DNA of 64,000 bases from an uncultured Clostridia bacterium (GTDB lineage Bacteria > Bacillota > Clostridia > Christensenellales > Borkfalkiaceae), in contig CANQHV010000001.1 of NCBI GenBank assembly GCA_947624005.1, positions 177,432-241,431 on the forward strand, written 5' to 3'. The translations under genes and the position numbers were made by a program. Positions 23,727-32,123 of the stretch are shown one piece after another. The notes beneath the pieces were generated by a model, which was not told where the DNA came from, did not search any database, and saw nothing but the letters and a program-made list of their open reading frames with translations. Position 1 is the first letter of the stretch; each line of letters opens with the position of its first letter.

Positions 23727-24857
23727 ATGAAAATAGCAATTTACGGCGGGGCGTTCAACCCCGTACATTCCGAACACGTAAACATAGTGAAAAAAGCGCG
23801 CGAAAGTCTGTCGCTCGACAAGGTGATAGTAATTCCCACCTTTATTTCGCCGCACAAACGCGACGCAATCTGCGCCCGCCCGCGCGAACGGCTGAAAGCC
23901 GTGCGCCTCGCTTTTTCGGACCTTGATTTTGTCGAGGTTTCGGACGAGGAACTTAAACGCGGCGGAATAAGTTATTCTTTTGTAACCTGCCGCGCCGTCA
24001 AAAAGCGTTATCCCGACGCGCTTATATACTTTCTGATGGGCGCGGATATGCTTAAAACCTTTCACCTTTGGAAAAATCCCGAAGAAATTCTCAAATGCGT
24101 TACGCCCGCCGTGGCCGCGCGCGAGGGCGAAGAGGATGTAGAGCGAATAATACGCGCGTTCTCGGCGCGTTTTTCGGGCGAGGTCGCAAAGGTGGATTAT
24201 AAGGGCGGAAAGGTGAGTTCGGCAAGGGTACGAACGCTTGCCGCGCTCGGTTGCGACCTGTCGCGGTACGAACCTCCCGCCGTGCGCGATTTTATAGCCG
24301 AAACGGGCTTGTACGCCCGCCCCGATTTGCAAAAAGTCAGAACATATCTTACGGAAAGCCGCTGGGAACACACCGTGCGCGTGGCGGTTACGGCGTGCGA
24401 AAATTGCCGTAAGTTCAATATCCCCGAGGACGAGGCTCTTACCGCCGCGGCGCTTCACGACTGCGCGAAATATCTCGGCGCCGCCTCGCCCGAGCTTGCG
24501 GGATTTACGCCGCCCGACGGCGTGCCCGAACCCGTTATTCACCAATTTTCGGGCGCATACGTCGCGGAGCATACTTTCGGCGTTACGGACGTAAATATTC
24601 TGAACGCCGTCAGATACCATACAAGCGGCAGAGCGGGAATGAGCGGTTTGGAAAAGCTTATCTTTTTAAGCGATATGCTTGAAGAGGGGCGGGATTTCGA
24701 GGGCGTGGACGAACTCCGCCGCGCTTTTTCCGACGGGCTTGACAAGGGTATGACGGCGGCACTTTCGCATCAGATAAATTATCTTAAATCGTCGGGCAAA
24801 AAAATCTACCCGCTCACCCAAAAGGCTTACGATTTTATGACGTCGGTCAACCGTTAA
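23727..24857 (+). CDS. nadD: NadD-YqeK fusion: nicotinate-nucleotide adenylyltransferase with HD hydrolase
   Basis: This single 376-residue frame joins two proteins usually encoded by adjacent genes. Residues 1-about 198 are NadD, which adenylates nicotinate mononucleotide for NAD synthesis: GGAFNPVHSEH at 7-17, and the KMSKS-like SSARVR at 164-169, a variant of the usual SSTxIR. Residues about 203-376 are YqeK, an HD-domain hydrolase known as a symmetrical Ap4A hydrolase. Its ligands include H215 (EHTVRV), H244-D245 (ALHDCAKYL) and later histidines. There is no stop or start codon with a ribosome-binding site at the junction, so the fusion is real in this sequence. rsfS follows, as in Bacillus. 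Confidence 0.93.
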   Translation: MKIAIYGGAFNPVHSEHVNIVKKARESLSLDKVIVIPTFISPHKRDAICARPRERLKAVRLAFSDLDFVEVSDEELKRGGISYSFVTCRAVKKRYPDALIYFLMGADMLKTFHLWKNPEEILKCVTPAVAAREGEEDVERIIRAFSARFSGEVAKVDYKGGKVSSARVRTLAALGCDLSRYEPPAVRDFIAETGLYARPDLQKVRTYLTESRWEHTVRVAVTACENCRKFNIPEDEALTAAALHDCAKYLGAASPELAGFTPPDGVPEPVIHQFSGAYVAEHTFGVTDVNILNAVRYHTSGRAGMSGLEKLIFLSDMLEEGRDFEGVDELRRAFSDGLDKGMTAALSHQINYLKSSGKKIYPLTQKAYDFMTSVNR

Positions 24858-24927
24858 GCGGGCGAAATTCAAAAGTTTATAACGGCGCAACCGCCGAAAA
24901 TACGAAAAATTGTCAAGTGAGGAAATT

Positions 24928-25278
24928 ATGACGAGTTTGGAAAAAACCTTGCAGATATGCAAACTTTTATCAGAAAAAAAGGCGACGGGAATAGTCTATA
25001 TTTTCGTTGAAAACAAAACGTCGCTGTGCGATTATTTCGTAATCGCGGGCGGCAAAAACAAAACGCAGGTAAAGGCGATTGCCGAAAACGTCGAAGAGAA
25101 GATGCAAAAGCTTTACGACCTTTCGCCCCGCAGAACCGAGGGCGTCAAAGAGGGGCGTTGGGCGGTTATGGACTATTCCGACGTAATAGTTCACGTGTTC
25201 GGTGACGAAGAGCGCGATTTTTACTGCCTCGAACGCCTTTGGGAGGACGGCGGGAATCTGATAAGATACGAAGATTGA
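24928..25278 (+). CDS. rsfS: Ribosomal silencing factor RsfS
   Basis: The 116-residue protein has the RsfS/Iojap pattern: KKATGIVYIFVENKTSLCDY, a serine-to-glycine variant of the usual VIASG motif (VIAGGKNKTQVKA), then GRWAVMDYSDVIVHVF. It binds L14 on the 50S subunit and blocks subunit joining under starvation. I chose ATG 24928, which has GTGAGGAA just upstream; a TTG six codons earlier is in frame but less likely. A terminator follows at 25293-25315. Confidence 0.94.
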   Translation: MTSLEKTLQICKLLSEKKATGIVYIFVENKTSLCDYFVIAGGKNKTQVKAIAENVEEKMQKLYDLSPRRTEGVKEGRWAVMDYSDVIVHVFGDEERDFYCLERLWEDGGNLIRYED

Positions 25279-25292
25279 TTTTGCCGCTTTTC

Positions 25293-25315
25293 AAGCCGCA
25301 AACGCGCGGCTTTTT
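25293..25315 (+). terminator. Intrinsic terminator of the rsfS transcript
   Basis: Arms AAGCCGC (25293-25299) and GCGGCTT (25306-25312) with a six-base loop, followed by TTTTTG. Confidence 0.8.
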
Positions 25316-25360
25316 GTCTTAACCGAAAAAATATCAATATATATGCGCACTTTTTAAGTT

Positions 25361-25386
25361 GCCCGCGGTTTTCGCGGGCTTTATTT
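25361..25386 (+). terminator. Second hairpin with T-run between rsfS and a convergent gene
   Basis: Arms GCCCGCG (25361-25367) and CGCGGGC (25373-25379) with loop GTTTT, then a T-rich tail that overlaps the end of the convergent small gene. Confidence 0.7.
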
Positions 25387-25602
25387 TTTGAATTTTATTT
25401 CTTTCGGTTCGGAATATTGCGATTTTGCCCGCCGTTTTTCCACTATATAATATACGGGCTCGGGCTTGGGCGCGGGCTTCGGCTTTTCGGGCTGGTCCTT
25501 CTTTTTTACGAATTTGAACCCGTAATACGCAAGTTTTATTACGACTACGAGAATAAAACAGAAAATAAAAGTTAAAAACAAATATAAAATTCCGTAAAAC
25601 AT
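25381..25602 (-). CDS. Small single-pass membrane protein with proline-rich tail
   Basis: A 73-residue protein with one N-terminal transmembrane helix (about 3-28), a KKKDQPEKPKPAPKPEP linker and a basic tail ending SEPKEIKFKK. I do not recognise a family. Codon use resembles the neighbours, and it sits convergent to rsfS and divergent from deoC, both real genes, which supports it being expressed. No strong ribosome-binding site is seen. It could be a small membrane regulator, but no function can be claimed. Confidence 0.55.
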   Translation of the reverse strand: MFYGILYLFLTFIFCFILVVVIKLAYYGFKFVKKKDQPEKPKPAPKPEPVYYIVEKRRAKSQYSEPKEIKFKK

Positions 25603-25674
25603 ACGTCCATTTTACCGCGTTTCAAGCGGCGCATTTTAAATATTTTGGGGCGTATTTGTAAAAAAGAGTAAAAT

Positions 25675-26409
25675 ATGAGCGTAGAAATCACAAACAAAGA
25701 GCGCGAGATGTATCTCGAATTCAAAAAGCGTATGACAATTTCCGCCGCCCGCGCGCAAATAAGGAAGCTCGAATATAACCTTGCCGAAAGGGTGGTAGAC
25801 AGCAATTCGGCGCGCCGAGCCTGCGCTGACGCCGCGTCTTTGGGGCTTGGCGCGGTGTGCGTTCTGCCCTGCCACGTAAGGTGTTGCGCTTCCCTGCTTT
25901 CCAAAAGCGACGTTACGCTTGTCGCCTGCATTTCTTACCCCGCGGGCGGCGATACCACCGACGTAAAGGTAAAGGCGGTAAAGCGCGCGTTCAAGGACGG
26001 CGCGGGCGAGGTGGAGGTATCCGCACCCGTGCATTTTATAAAGGACGGAAATTTCGGCGCGTTCAGGCGCGAGCTTAAAAAACTCAAAAAAGCTTCGCGC
26101 GACAGAGCGTTGAGAATAGACGCCGAATGTTTCAACCTCACTTCCGACGAATTGAAAAAGCTGTGTGCCATCGCCGCCGACGCGGGGATAACCGCCCTTA
26201 AAACCTCGTCCGATTCCTTGGGCGCGGGCAAGGATTTCAACGCCATTTCGAGTATGAAGCAGGCGGTAAAGGACAGGTGCACCATAAAGGCGGAGGGCGT
26301 GCAGACCATTTTCGAAATGTCGTCCGCAAACGATATGGGCGCGGAGGTAATAGGCAGCAAAAACGCCCTCGATATCGCAAAGCAAGTCCTCGCCGCCGCC
26401 GAAAACTGA
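25675..26409 (+). CDS. deoC: DeoC-like class I aldolase
   Basis: The 244-residue TIM-barrel protein resembles deoxyribose-phosphate aldolase. The Schiff-base lysine is in TALKTSSDS and the second active-site lysine in CTIKAEGV. The third catalytic residue, an aspartate in the usual EVDMVI strand, is replaced: here the strand reads EVEVSAP with Glu. The N-terminal 40 residues (REMYLEFKKRMTISAARAQI) are also unusual. It may therefore be a diverged aldolase acting on another deoxyribose-like phosphate rather than true DeoC. It has no nucleoside-catabolism neighbours. Confidence 0.75.
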   Translation: MSVEITNKEREMYLEFKKRMTISAARAQIRKLEYNLAERVVDSNSARRACADAASLGLGAVCVLPCHVRCCASLLSKSDVTLVACISYPAGGDTTDVKVKAVKRAFKDGAGEVEVSAPVHFIKDGNFGAFRRELKKLKKASRDRALRIDAECFNLTSDELKKLCAIAADAGITALKTSSDSLGAGKDFNAISSMKQAVKDRCTIKAEGVQTIFEMSSANDMGAEVIGSKNALDIAKQVLAAAEN

Positions 26410-26427
26410 AAAGTCGCAATATACTTT
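26409..26427 (+). repeat. 19-base exact repeat, copy 1
   Basis: The 19 bases starting at the last base of the deoC stop codon (AAAAGTCGCAATATACTTT) recur exactly at 45591-45609 directly after the typA stop codon. Both copies are followed by an A/T-rich stretch. Confidence 0.6.
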
Positions 26428-26443
26428 ATATTTTTTATGCGAA

Positions 26444-26521
26444 AAGCCGCCGCCCGCGCAAATTGCACGGGCGGCGGCTTGCGGTATGCTTTTTTCGGGC
26501 GCGCCGTTTACGGCGCGCCCG
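26444..26521. terminator. Two GC-rich hairpins between convergent genes
   Basis: Hairpin A has 13-bp arms (26444-26456 and 26468-26480). Hairpin B has 11-bp arms (26496-26506 and 26511-26521) with loop TTTA and a TTTTTT run before it. Together they separate deoC from the convergent helicase gene. Confidence 0.7.
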
Positions 26522-26528
26522 TAAAAAG

Positions 26529-27734
26529 CTATCTTAAAATAATCAGTTTTTTCTTCGCCCGCGTTACGGCGGTGTAAAGCCACTTGTTTCTGTCCTCTTT
26601 AAAGGCGTAGCTTTCGTCGAAAACGACAACGTTGTCGAATTCCGACCCCTGCGCCTTGTGGCACGAAATGCAATAGCCGAATTCGAATCTGTTAAGCGTA
26701 AATACGCCCGATTCGTTCCCGTCCTCGTCGAATTTGGCGAAATAGTCGTTAATCTTATATCTGAACGCGCCGTCCGTGAAAATCCCCGCGTCGAACGGGA
26801 GCGCTTCGGGGCAGAAATCGTCGAGAAATTCGGGTTTGAACCTTATAAACCCTATGCCTTTCTGCGCGTCGTAAAACGGGTCGTAAGCAGTGCCTATTAT
26901 GCCGTTCACAAGGTTGAAGCGGTATTCTGGGTCTATATATTGTTCCCAATTGTTCTGCACGCATATAAGCTTGTCGCCCGACTGCGGCAGTGAGGAAAAG
27001 CCGAGGTACGACCGTACTTCCGCGTTTATCTGCGCCCGCGTTCTGTTTATGCCGCATATAATCTGGTCGGCGGCGAGCAGACTGCGCTTGCGCCTCTCGC
27101 CCGTAAAAATTCTCGCCGAGGCGACCGCTACCGTGCCGTAATTGCCGTAAGGTATGTGCTTTCCCTCGCGCGCGGCTTCCGAAAGTTTGATTATAGGGTT
27201 GTCGAGCTGTTGTCTGACTATTGTTTTCAGCGTGTAATCGGGCGTTTTTAAGGGCGAGTTCGCGCCCTCGACGGGAGGGAGCTGTGCGTTGTCGCCGCAT
27301 ATAAGAAGCTTAACCCCGAACCGCAAAAGGTCGTCGATAACCTCGTCCGAAACCATAGAAGCCTCGTCCAGAACGATAAGCTTTATCGACTTGTCGATAG
27401 TTTCGCGGCGGCGGAACGACAGCTTTTCGATTTTTATCTTTTTGCCGTTGACTTCGACCTCGACCTCTTCGGTAATGCTTTGGTATATAAGTCTGTGAAG
27501 CGTGGTGGCGGAAATGCCCGAGCGTAAAAGCACGGTCGCCGCCTTACCCGTAGGCGTGACAAAGGCGGTCTGATTTTCCGTAAGTTCCAACGTTTCGTAA
27601 ACGGCGTGCCGAAGAAGCGTGGTCTTGCCCGTGCCCGCATAGCCAGAAAGCACGAAGTACGGGAAATCCGAGCGCAAAAACCATTCTTTTATTTTTCCGT
27701 CCGCTTCGCGTTGGTCGCGGGTCAACTCTTCCAT
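26529..27734 (-). CDS. RecD/Dda-like SF1 DNA helicase
   Basis: The 401-residue protein has the full set of superfamily 1B helicase motifs: Walker A GYAGTGKTT (about 31-39), Walker B LIVLDEAS, motif III GDNAQLPPVEG, motif IV region ICGINRTRAQIN, and the C-terminal CHKAQGSEFDNV and YTAVTRAKKKL motifs (UvrD_C_2). It lacks the long N-terminal region of RecD2 and is close in size to phage T4 Dda. Such enzymes unwind DNA in the 5'-to-3' direction. A stand-alone repair or replication-restart role is inferred. It is divergent from pgi. Confidence 0.88.
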   Translation of the reverse strand: MEELTRDQREADGKIKEWFLRSDFPYFVLSGYAGTGKTTLLRHAVYETLELTENQTAFVTPTGKAATVLLRSGISATTLHRLIYQSITEEVEVEVNGKKIKIEKLSFRRRETIDKSIKLIVLDEASMVSDEVIDDLLRFGVKLLICGDNAQLPPVEGANSPLKTPDYTLKTIVRQQLDNPIIKLSEAAREGKHIPYGNYGTVAVASARIFTGERRKRSLLAADQIICGINRTRAQINAEVRSYLGFSSLPQSGDKLICVQNNWEQYIDPEYRFNLVNGIIGTAYDPFYDAQKGIGFIRFKPEFLDDFCPEALPFDAGIFTDGAFRYKINDYFAKFDEDGNESGVFTLNRFEFGYCISCHKAQGSEFDNVVVFDESYAFKEDRNKWLYTAVTRAKKKLIILR

Positions 27735-27831
27735 AACTGAAATTATAACTTTTCGGTTGACCTTTCCGCAAGCGATTTAAGCGTTTTGCGCCGTTTTTAT
27801 CAAAAAAACAGCCTAAATTTTTCCATCGCTA

Positions 27832-27860
27832 TTGACTAACGCCGCAATTTATTGTATAAT
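27832..27860 (+). promoter_or_regulatory. Promoter of pgi
   Basis: TTGACT (27832-27837), 17 bases, TATAAT (27855-27860). Confidence 0.85.
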
Positions 27861-27896
27861 TTGATATGTTTAAAAAATTATTTCGGGGAGGAAACC

Positions 27897-29333
27897 ATGA
27901 GTTACAAGACAAAGGAATGGCGCAACCAAATGCGCGTTACCGTAGACTACAATTATATGATGAGCAAAAACCTCGGCGATAAGGGCATAACCGACGCCGA
28001 TATTCGCGCCGTCAAAACCCAAGCGGAAGAAGCTTTCAGATATGTCGCGGAAAACCGCGGCAGGGACGACCTGTTTATGGGCTGGACCGAACTCCCCTAT
28101 AACCAGAACGAAATCGTCGCCGATATTTTACAGACGGCAAAAGAAGTCAGAAAAAAGTTCAAGTACTTCGTAGTTTTGGGTATAGGCGGAAGCGCGCTCG
28201 GTCCCATAATGGCGTTCAATGCGTTAAAGCATCTTCACTATAACGAACTGCCCCAGAAAATGCGCGGCGGTCCCAAGTTTTACGTTGAGGACAACGTAGA
28301 CCCCGTCAGAATGCAGGCTCTGCTCGACGTAATCGAACCCGAAAAAACCTGCTTTAACGTAATTTCGAAGTCGGGCGCGACAAGCGAAACGATGACGCAG
28401 TATCTCATCATTTCCGATATACTCAAAAAGGCGGGCGTAAACCTTCCCGACAATATGATATTCACAACCGACGCAAGCCGCGGCAACCTTATAAAAATCG
28501 ACAAGGCTTTCGGCGGCAAGTTCAAAAAGTACGTTCTTCCCGACGGCGTCGGCGGCAGATTTTCCGAACTCTGCCCCGTGGGGCTTCTTCCCGCGGCGGT
28601 GCTCGGAATCGATATAAAGGGTATGCTTGCGGGCGCGGCGTATATGGACAGCCTTTGCTCGAAGCCCTCGGTTGCCAAAAACCCCGCCCTCGCGTGCGCG
28701 GTTCTGCAATACATAGCAATGAAGCAGGGCAAAAACATTCACGTAATGATGCCCTATTCCGACAACCTCAAACTTATGTCCGATTGGTACTGCCAGCTTT
28801 GGGCGGAATCGCTCGGCAAGGCGCAGGACTATGTGGGCAACACGGTAAACGCAGGCTCGACCCCCGTCAAAAGTCTGGGCGTAACCGACCAACATTCGCA
28901 GGTTCAGCTGTATATCGAGGGTCCTTTCGATAAGGTAATAACCTTTATTTCCGTCAAAAAATACGCGACCGAAATGCCCATTGCGCGCGGTTGCGAAGAT
29001 ATCCCCGACGTGGGCTTCCTCGGCGGTCATACTATGCAGGAACTCATTCAGGCGGAGAACAAGGCAACCGCTTACGCGCTTATGCGTGCGGGCAGAATGA
29101 ATTACACGATAGAAATGCCCGAAGTCAACGCGTTCACCCTCGGCGAACTCATGTTCCTGCTCGAAATGCAGACGGCTTACGCGGGCGCGCTTCTCAATAT
29201 CAATACGTTCAATCAGCCGGGCGTTGAAAACGGCAAAAAAGCCACCTTTGCATTGCTCGGCAAGGCGGGTTACGAGGCGAAGAAAGAAGAAATCGACTCC
29301 GCGCCTCCCACCGACGAAAAATATATCGTTTAA
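27897..29333 (+). CDS. pgi: Glucose-6-phosphate isomerase
   Basis: The 478-residue enzyme interconverts glucose 6-phosphate and fructose 6-phosphate. Hallmarks are VLGIGGSALGP near residue 80, the SKSGATSETM substrate-phosphate loop and DQHSQVQLYIEGP near residue 330. It is of the short Firmicute type. I start at ATG 27897 behind a GGGGAGG ribosome-binding site; the open frame extends 15 codons upstream through the -10 region, which rules that extension out. A terminator follows at 29342-29370. Confidence 0.97.
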   Translation: MSYKTKEWRNQMRVTVDYNYMMSKNLGDKGITDADIRAVKTQAEEAFRYVAENRGRDDLFMGWTELPYNQNEIVADILQTAKEVRKKFKYFVVLGIGGSALGPIMAFNALKHLHYNELPQKMRGGPKFYVEDNVDPVRMQALLDVIEPEKTCFNVISKSGATSETMTQYLIISDILKKAGVNLPDNMIFTTDASRGNLIKIDKAFGGKFKKYVLPDGVGGRFSELCPVGLLPAAVLGIDIKGMLAGAAYMDSLCSKPSVAKNPALACAVLQYIAMKQGKNIHVMMPYSDNLKLMSDWYCQLWAESLGKAQDYVGNTVNAGSTPVKSLGVTDQHSQVQLYIEGPFDKVITFISVKKYATEMPIARGCEDIPDVGFLGGHTMQELIQAENKATAYALMRAGRMNYTIEMPEVNAFTLGELMFLLEMQTAYAGALLNINTFNQPGVENGKKATFALLGKAGYEAKKEEIDSAPPTDEKYIV

Positions 29334-29341
29334 AAAAGGAA

Positions 29342-29370
29342 TGCGGGGCGGGCGACCGCCCCGCAAATTT
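29342..29370 (+). terminator. Intrinsic terminator after pgi
   Basis: Arms TGCGGGGCGG (29342-29351) and CCGCCCCGCA (29356-29365), loop GCGA, tail AATTTTT. It ends two bases before the ATG of the next gene, so that gene depends on read-through or another start site. Confidence 0.85.
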
Positions 29371-29372
29371 TT

Positions 29373-30368
29373 ATGCTTGCACTGTATATAATTTTGGGCA
29401 TAGTCGCTTTTTTGCTTTTGGTATGCCTTGCGCTGTCGTTTATAACCGCGTACGTCGGGTTCGCCCGCCGCGCCGACAAAAATCCCCTGCTTAAATATTT
29501 CACTGCCGAAGAATTGGGGCTTGAAAAGCAAAAAGTTGACATATATCTCGGCAAAACGCGGCTTACGGGTTATGTTTACAGCGCCGCGCCGACAAAAGAA
29601 ACGCTTATAATTTTCTGCCACGGAATGGGTCCGGGGCACTGCGCGTATATGCGCGAGGCGGAGTATTTCTGCCGCGCGGGATACAAAGTTCTCGCTTTCG
29701 ATTACGCGGGCTGCGGCGAATCAGAAGGCAGGTCTACGCGCGGATTTTTTACGGGCGTAAAGTCGGTTGTCGCGGCGATAGATTATGCAAAAAATACTCT
29801 TTGCGCGCGCGATATCGTACTCGTCGGACACAGTTTGGGCGCGTATTCCGCGCTTTGCGCCGCGGGCGAGCGTAAGGTGAGCAAAGTCGTCGCGCTGTCC
29901 GCGCCCGCTTCGCCGTCCGAAGCAATTTGCCATATCGCCTCGTCTAAACTTTCGGCGGCGGCGTATATTCTTAAACCTTTCGTCGCGTTCTGGCTTTTCG
30001 TTTTCGGCGGCAGGCGCGGAAACGCAAACGCCGCGAAGATTATAGTAAAATCGCAAACGCCCGCGCTTTTGATTCACGGCTCTCTCGACGTCGCGGTACC
30101 TCGCAAAAACTCCGCCGCTTTTAAGGCGGCAAAGGCAAAAAGCGCAAACATAAAGGTAATAACCGACGTCGGCAAGGCGCACAATCCCTATAACACGGCA
30201 GAGGCGGAAAAACGCCTTGCGGCGCTTTCGGGCGCTCTCGCCTGCGCGGGCAAGATGACCGAGGACGAACGTAAAGCGTTTTTTTCGACGTTCGACTATA
30301 CCGCGGCGACCGAACAGGACGGGCGGATTATGGGCGAAATTGCCGAGTTTATCGCCAAAAACGATTGA
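29373..30368 (+). CDS. Membrane-anchored alpha/beta hydrolase
   Basis: The 331-residue protein has an N-terminal transmembrane helix (about 3-28) and an alpha/beta-hydrolase domain. The oxyanion region is FCHGMGPG, the nucleophile elbow is GHSLGAYS (Ser nucleophile), the acid is in LIHGSLDVAV and the catalytic His in GKAHNPY. Substrate is unknown; esterase or peptidase activity on extracellular or membrane substrates is inferred from the anchor. The ATG at 29373 has no ribosome-binding site because the pgi terminator lies directly upstream, so the exact start is uncertain. Confidence 0.85.
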   Translation: MLALYIILGIVAFLLLVCLALSFITAYVGFARRADKNPLLKYFTAEELGLEKQKVDIYLGKTRLTGYVYSAAPTKETLIIFCHGMGPGHCAYMREAEYFCRAGYKVLAFDYAGCGESEGRSTRGFFTGVKSVVAAIDYAKNTLCARDIVLVGHSLGAYSALCAAGERKVSKVVALSAPASPSEAICHIASSKLSAAAYILKPFVAFWLFVFGGRRGNANAAKIIVKSQTPALLIHGSLDVAVPRKNSAAFKAAKAKSANIKVITDVGKAHNPYNTAEAEKRLAALSGALACAGKMTEDERKAFFSTFDYTAATEQDGRIMGEIAEFIAKND

Positions 30369-30393
30369 CAATACGTTGCGATTATTGTATACT
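30365..30393 (+). promoter_or_regulatory. Promoter of the polyamine operon leader
   Basis: TTGACA (30365-30370), 17 bases, TATACT (30388-30393). The -35 box overlaps the hydrolase stop codon. Confidence 0.85.
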
Positions 30394-30399
30394 TCGTAT

Positions 30400-30628
30400 A
30401 TAGTATGCGACTTTCGGAGTCCATGCAAATATTTCGCGGAAAATTTCCGCATTATTGATAGAGTTAAAAGCTCGGTTTTTTAAGTTGATTACTTTATAAT
30501 CAAACCCCTTAAAGGTCACTTGTGAAACGTCAATAAGAGTAGTAATAAGTATTTGCTATATAGACTCTGATTTTGCCGCCGCGGATTTGCACCCGTTTCA
30601 GACGACCGTTAAGGCCGTCTTATTTTTT
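30400..30628 (+). ncRNA. Structured leader RNA with terminator upstream of speA
   Basis: Between the promoter and speA the transcript can fold into a rod. The closing stem is CGGAGTC (30415-30421) with GACTCTG (30563-30569), then GCAAATATTT (30425-30434) with AAGTATTTGC (30547-30556). Inside are a GCGGA/TCCGC hairpin (30436-30450), a TTATTGA/TCAATAA stem (30452-30458 with 30530-30536) and a TTGATTA/TAATCAA hairpin. An intrinsic terminator follows (30600-30620, then TTATTTTTT), ending seven bases before the speA ATG. This is a riboswitch-like or attenuator layout. I cannot match it to a known class, and the ligand is unknown. Confidence 0.6.
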
Positions 30629-30634
30629 ACCGTT

Positions 30635-32077
30635 ATGAAAGATCAGAAAAGCGCGCCCCTTTTCGAGGCGCTCGAAAAATTCAGAAAAATGCGCATAGTC
30701 CCGTTCGACGTCCCGGGGCATAAGAGGGGGCGGGGAAATCCCGAACTCGTGCAGTTGCTCGGCGAAAAGTGCGTCAGCCTCGACGTCAATTCCATGAAGC
30801 CGTTGGACGACCTCTGTCACCCCTCGTCGGTCATACGCGAGGCGGAGGCGCTCGCCGCCGAAGCGTTCGGCGCGGCGAACTCGTTCTTTATGGTCGGGGG
30901 CACCACGTCGGCGGTGCAGAGTATGATACTTTCGTGCTGTAAGGCGGGCGACAAGATAATAATGCCCCGAAACGTGCATAAAAGCGTGATAAACGCGCTT
31001 ATTTTATGCGGCGCGATTCCCGTATACGTCAATCCCGAGGTAGACAACCGCCTCGGCATTTCTCTCGGAATGGAGTTTGAAAAAATCAGACAGGCTGTAT
31101 ACGACAACCCCGACGCAAAGGCGGTTTTCGTAAACAATCCCACCTATTACGGCATATGTTCCGACCTTAAAAGCATAACCGAGCTTGCTCATTCGCGGGG
31201 GATGAAAGTGCTTGTGGACGAAGCGCACGGCACGCATTTTTACTTCAATGAAAATCTGCCCGCGTCGGCTATGTCCGTAGGCGCGGATATGGCGGCGGTT
31301 TCAATGCATAAATCGGGCGGCAGTCTTACCCAAAGCTCGCTTTTGCTTCTGAATAAATCGGTGAACTGCGATTACGTCCGCCAGATAATAAACCTTACGC
31401 AGACGACTTCGGCTTCATATCTTCTTATGGCAAGCCTCGACGTTTCGCGCCGCAACCTCGCTTTGAACGGCAGGGAAGCCTTCGGCAAGGTTATCGAAAT
31501 GGCGCAGTACGCCCGCGACGAGATAAACGGGCTGGGCGATTACTACGCTTACGGCGTGGAAATGATAAACAAAAAAAGCGTATTCGATTTCGACGTCACA
31601 AAACTCGCAGTATATACCCGCGATTTGGGACTTGCGGGCATAGAGGTGTACGACATTCTCCGCGACGAATACGACATTCAGATAGAATTCGGCGATATAT
31701 GCAACATACTTGCATACGTTTCGATAGGCGACAGAATACAGGATATCGAACGGCTTGTCGGCGCGCTCGACGATATACGGCGGCTTTATAAAAAGGACAA
31801 GTCGGGAATGCTCGAAACCGAGTATGTGACCCCCAAGGTAACAGTTCCGCCGAGGCAGGCGTTCTACGCCGAAAAAATCTCGCTCCCGCTCCGCGAAACC
31901 GAGGGGAAAATCTGCACGGAGTTCGTAATGTGCTATCCCCCGGGAATACCCATCATCGCCCCCGGCGAGCTGATAACAAAGGAAATTATCGAATATATTC
32001 TGTACGCAAAGGCGAAAGGTTGCAACATTCAGGGTACCGAGGACTTTGCGGTAAACAATCTTAACGTATTGAAGTAA
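30635..32077 (+). CDS. speA: Arginine decarboxylase (Orn/Lys/Arg decarboxylase family, biosynthetic)
   Basis: The 480-residue fold-type I PLP decarboxylase has VPGHKRGRGN near the start, VGGTTSAVQSM and the PLP lysine K226 in VSMHKSGGS. The C-terminal PPGIPIIAPGE motif is also present. It is the short form without the N-terminal wing domain of inducible decarboxylases, as in Bacillus SpeA. Arginine is the likely substrate because the operon encodes agmatine deiminase and N-carbamoylputrescine amidase downstream; lysine or ornithine cannot be excluded by sequence alone. I start at ATG 30635, since the frame upstream crosses the terminator. Confidence 0.92.
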   Translation: MKDQKSAPLFEALEKFRKMRIVPFDVPGHKRGRGNPELVQLLGEKCVSLDVNSMKPLDDLCHPSSVIREAEALAAEAFGAANSFFMVGGTTSAVQSMILSCCKAGDKIIMPRNVHKSVINALILCGAIPVYVNPEVDNRLGISLGMEFEKIRQAVYDNPDAKAVFVNNPTYYGICSDLKSITELAHSRGMKVLVDEAHGTHFYFNENLPASAMSVGADMAAVSMHKSGGSLTQSSLLLLNKSVNCDYVRQIINLTQTTSASYLLMASLDVSRRNLALNGREAFGKVIEMAQYARDEINGLGDYYAYGVEMINKKSVFDFDVTKLAVYTRDLGLAGIEVYDILRDEYDIQIEFGDICNILAYVSIGDRIQDIERLVGALDDIRRLYKKDKSGMLETEYVTPKVTVPPRQAFYAEKISLPLRETEGKICTEFVMCYPPGIPIIAPGELITKEIIEYILYAKAKGCNIQGTEDFAVNNLNVLK

Positions 32078-32123
32078 ACCGTAAAGAGAAAAAAAGACGG
32101 GCGCGCCCGTCGGGAGGAAGATT

